From positions 1-52,037 of the forward strand of contig CADBXL010000014.1 in NCBI GenBank assembly GCA_902798615.1: DNA of 52,037 bases, read 5' to 3'. The stretch is from an uncultured Bacteroidales bacterium (GTDB taxonomy: Bacteria > Bacteroidota > Bacteroidia > Bacteroidales > Bacteroidaceae). Positions 50,002-52,037 of the stretch are shown piece after piece. The notes under the pieces were generated by a model. It made no database searches, was not told the origin of the DNA, and saw only the letters and a program-made list of their open reading frames with translations. Numbering within the stretch: position 1 is the first letter of the stretch; every line of letters begins with the position of its first letter. Both the position numbers and the translations under genes were made by a program.

Positions 50002-52037
50002 TTATTCTGCAATACCGTTAGTGTTATATTTCTTTTTGTTCTTTATAATTAATAATTTGCCATTAATAAAATATTTTCCTACTTTTTCTATTGGATTATC
50101 GGTAATATCTAAAATACCGGTATTATCCAATTGCTTGTAAGATTTTTCTGCCATATCAAGGATGTTATAGTTCTTCACTAGAGCTTGATAACCCTCTGGA
50201 AGTGCATCATAGGCAGCACGTGCTTTGTCTATTTTTTTCTTACATGTAGCAGTGTGTTCCACATTTCCAATAGCATCTATCATGTCTGCTATTATTGCGT
50301 CAGCATCTTCTACTATATTTAAATCTCTCCAAACTTCTGCTACCTCATAGTCCGCTTTACATCCAGGAAGTATATGAACGATTGCATCAGAAGGCATTCC
50401 ATAAAATACATAACCTGCATCACAAATATTTTGTGGTAGAGGTGCTAAATTAGTTATTGATTTAAGACTTGTACAGCCATAGAATACATTGTCTCCCATG
50501 TATCCCACTCCATTGGGGATGATAATAGAATTGAGGGTCGAACAACCAAAAAAAGCACCATCTTCGATTAAAAAAATATCATTAGGTATGATAGTGTTCT
50601 GACATCCGTAAATTAACTTATTGCTACTTGTTTCAATTATTGCATTACAATTGTTCCTGCTATCATATTTAGGGTTGTTTTCTTCAACTATTATCGATGT
50701 CAAAGAGGGGCAGTCATAGAAAACGTAACTACCTATTCCTTCCACACTATTTGGAATGGTGATGGAGTTTAGACTTGAGCAACGCTTAAAGACATCATCT
50801 GTTATATCCTTTACGCTATGAGGGATGGTGATAGAAGTCAGACTTGTACAATCATTGAAAAGACCACCATATAATATTTCTATATTATTGGGGATGTTAA
50901 TGGATTTAAGACTTGTACAACCTAGAAAAGCACCCTCTGAAATATCAGTCATGTCGTTAATAATGTGAACTGATGTTAGGCCAGTACACAACCTAAAGGC
51001 ACAACTTTTTATTTCTTTGATGTTGTTAGGAATGGTAATTGAAGTAAGACTTGAACAATATTCAAAGGCTGCTTCACCAATAGTTGTCACACTATTGGGG
51101 ATGCTTGTGTTTTTAAAACCGCATACAATGGTGTTACTTGCTGTTTCTATTATTGCATTGCAATTCTCTCTGCTATCATATACAGTATTACCATCCTCAA
51201 CTTTTATATAATCCACCCCTGAGCATCCTGCGAATGCTGATGTTTCTATACTTTTCACAGAATTTGGAATTATTAGTTTTTTTATTGACGAGCAATTGTA
51301 AAATGCATACCATCCAATATTTGTAACTTTACTTGGGAAATCGATAGAGTTAAGGTTATTGCATCCATAGAAACTTTCGTATTCAATGTTCGTGACACTT
51401 TCAGGAATATAGATTGAAGTCAGTCCTGTACAATATTTAAAAGCACAGCGATCAATCTCTGTAATGCCATCTTCTAATATTACAGAACAATTTTCTTTAA
51501 TAAATTTAGAAAAAGAGCCAGAATATTTGCCTGTGCCAGTGATTGTCAATTTAGTTATTCTTAATTTTTCATAGCCGAAACTATTATCCGCTAATTCCAA
51601 ACCATTAGTCAATTTAATCGTTTTGATATTTGTACATTCATTGAATGCATTCTCATTGATTTTGGCTTTGTGGCTTAGGATACTTACTGAAGTAAGTCCG
51701 CTACAATTGCTAAATGCGTTTGAGCCGATTTTTTCCACACTTTGGGGAACAGAAATAGATATGAGACTGCTACAATTCTGAAATGTTGAACGGCCAATTT
51801 TTTCCACACTATTTGGTATGGTTATGTTTGCAAGATTAACACATCCAGAAAAGACATAGTCACCGATATCTGTAACTGAATTAGGGATTGTGATAGATTT
51901 TAGAGATATACAGTTTTCGAAAGCATAGCCTCCAATATTCGTCACAGAATTAGGGATTGTGATGGAGGCAAGACTAGAGCAACCTTGGAAAGCATAATTT
52001 CCAATACTAGTCACAGAATTAGGGATTGAGATGGAGG
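50002..52037 (-). CDS. BspA-like leucine-rich-repeat surface protein (5' end beyond window)
   Basis: At least 678 residues are encoded; the frame is open through the right edge of the window, so the N-terminus is missing and the GTG at 52014 is not the real start. Most of it consists of about 23-residue LRR_5 repeats of the form CSSLxSITIPNSVTxIGxxAF. Two breaks in the repeats are near-duplicates of each other (VYDSRENCNAIIETASNTIV and KYDSRNNCNAIIETSSNKLI). A non-repeat helical segment follows (from YEVAEVWRDLN), and the protein ends with GKYFINGKLLIIKNKKKYNTNG, a tail common in Prevotella surface proteins and like T9SS-type C-terminal signals. BspA proteins bind fibronectin, fibrinogen or other bacteria. 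The gene is AT-rich. Confidence 0.85.
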   Translation of the reverse strand, partial: SISIPNSVTSIGNYAFQGCSSLASITIPNSVTNIGGYAFENCISLKSITIPNSVTDIGDYVFSGCVNLANITIPNSVEKIGRSTFQNCSSLISISVPQSVEKIGSNAFSNCSGLTSVSILSHKAKINENAFNECTNIKTIKLTNGLELADNSFGYEKLRITKLTITGTGKYSGSFSKFIKENCSVILEDGITEIDRCAFKYCTGLTSIYIPESVTNIEYESFYGCNNLNSIDFPSKVTNIGWYAFYNCSSIKKLIIPNSVKSIETSAFAGCSGVDYIKVEDGNTVYDSRENCNAIIETASNTIVCGFKNTSIPNSVTTIGEAAFEYCSSLTSITIPNNIKEIKSCAFRLCTGLTSVHIINDMTDISEGAFLGCTSLKSINIPNNIEILYGGLFNDCTSLTSITIPHSVKDITDDVFKRCSSLNSITIPNSVEGIGSYVFYDCPSLTSIIVEENNPKYDSRNNCNAIIETSSNKLIYGCQNTIIPNDIFLIEDGAFFGCSTLNSIIIPNGVGYMGDNVFYGCTSLKSITNLAPLPQNICDAGYVFYGMPSDAIVHILPGCKADYEVAEVWRDLNIVEDADAIIADMIDAIGNVEHTATCKKKIDKARAAYDALPEGYQALVKNYNILDMAEKSYKQLDNTGILDITDNPIEKVGKYFINGKLLIIKNKKKYNTNGIAE

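Noticed and set aside
49745-50140. A 131-codon plus-strand frame
   Set aside because: It runs through a palindromic element and antisense to the end of the BspA-like gene, with low-complexity residues.

Overview
This 52 kb window reads as chromosomal DNA of a Bacteroidales species, most likely Prevotella or a close relative (Prevotellaceae). The signs are: promoters of the phylum type (TTTG about 20 bp before TAnnTTTG) and no strong Shine-Dalgarno sites; a short primary sigma factor without region 1.1; the Bacteroidetes ATP synthase order atpD-atpC-orf-atpB-E-F-H-A-G; a DUF5103-type T9SS plug protein; a BspA-like leucine-rich surface protein; and a methylmalonyl-CoA route linking succinate and propionate. 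I saw no tRNA, rRNA or CRISPR array.

Layout. 1-1700: decayed BRO-N antirepressor remnants and several nested inverted repeats. 1.7-5.9 kb: a secreted GH9 glycosidase, then a lipoprotein and an outer-membrane protein on the minus strand. 6.2-16.9 kb: nucleoside permease, DUF151 nuclease, RsmE, a lipoprotein with an ABC ATPase and permease, HtrA protease, NhaD antiporter, phosphofructokinase. 17.0 kb: a TolC remnant. 17.7-25.3 kb: the ATP synthase operon. 25.5-31.5 kb: T9SS plug, RpoD, an unknown exported protein and a thioredoxin-fold fusion. 31.6-37.9 kb: KdsB (minus), then a MORN protein, YhcH family protein, glycogen branching enzyme and a membrane protein. 38.0-42.9 kb (minus): beta, biotin-carrier and gamma subunits of a Na+-pumping decarboxylase and an AspT-type transporter. 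43.4-47.6 kb: both methylmalonyl-CoA mutase subunits. 48-52 kb: a candidate structured RNA, a small exported protein, a repeat-filled convergent gap and the 3' part of a BspA-like gene.

The genes form a coherent anaerobic picture: glycosidase, PFK and branching enzyme for carbohydrate; mutase plus Na+-pumping decarboxylase for succinate to propionate; NhaD and an apparently H+-type ATP synthase for ion balance.

The most unusual part is the intergenic DNA. It holds many dyad elements with long, sometimes perfect arms (up to 48 bp); degenerate tandem arrays with strict periods of 7, 8 and 11 bp; a ~230 bp element made of six hairpins whose two copies keep pairing by paired base changes; a 28-bp palindrome found three times inside other repeats; and one palindrome family that supplies the bases just before several start codons or even encodes protein ends. 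In the 11-bp arrays a CG step recurs at exactly 11-bp spacing over up to twelve units at seven loci, while the other bases drift. I do not recognise this pattern and regard it, with the six-hairpin element, as the best candidate for something undescribed.
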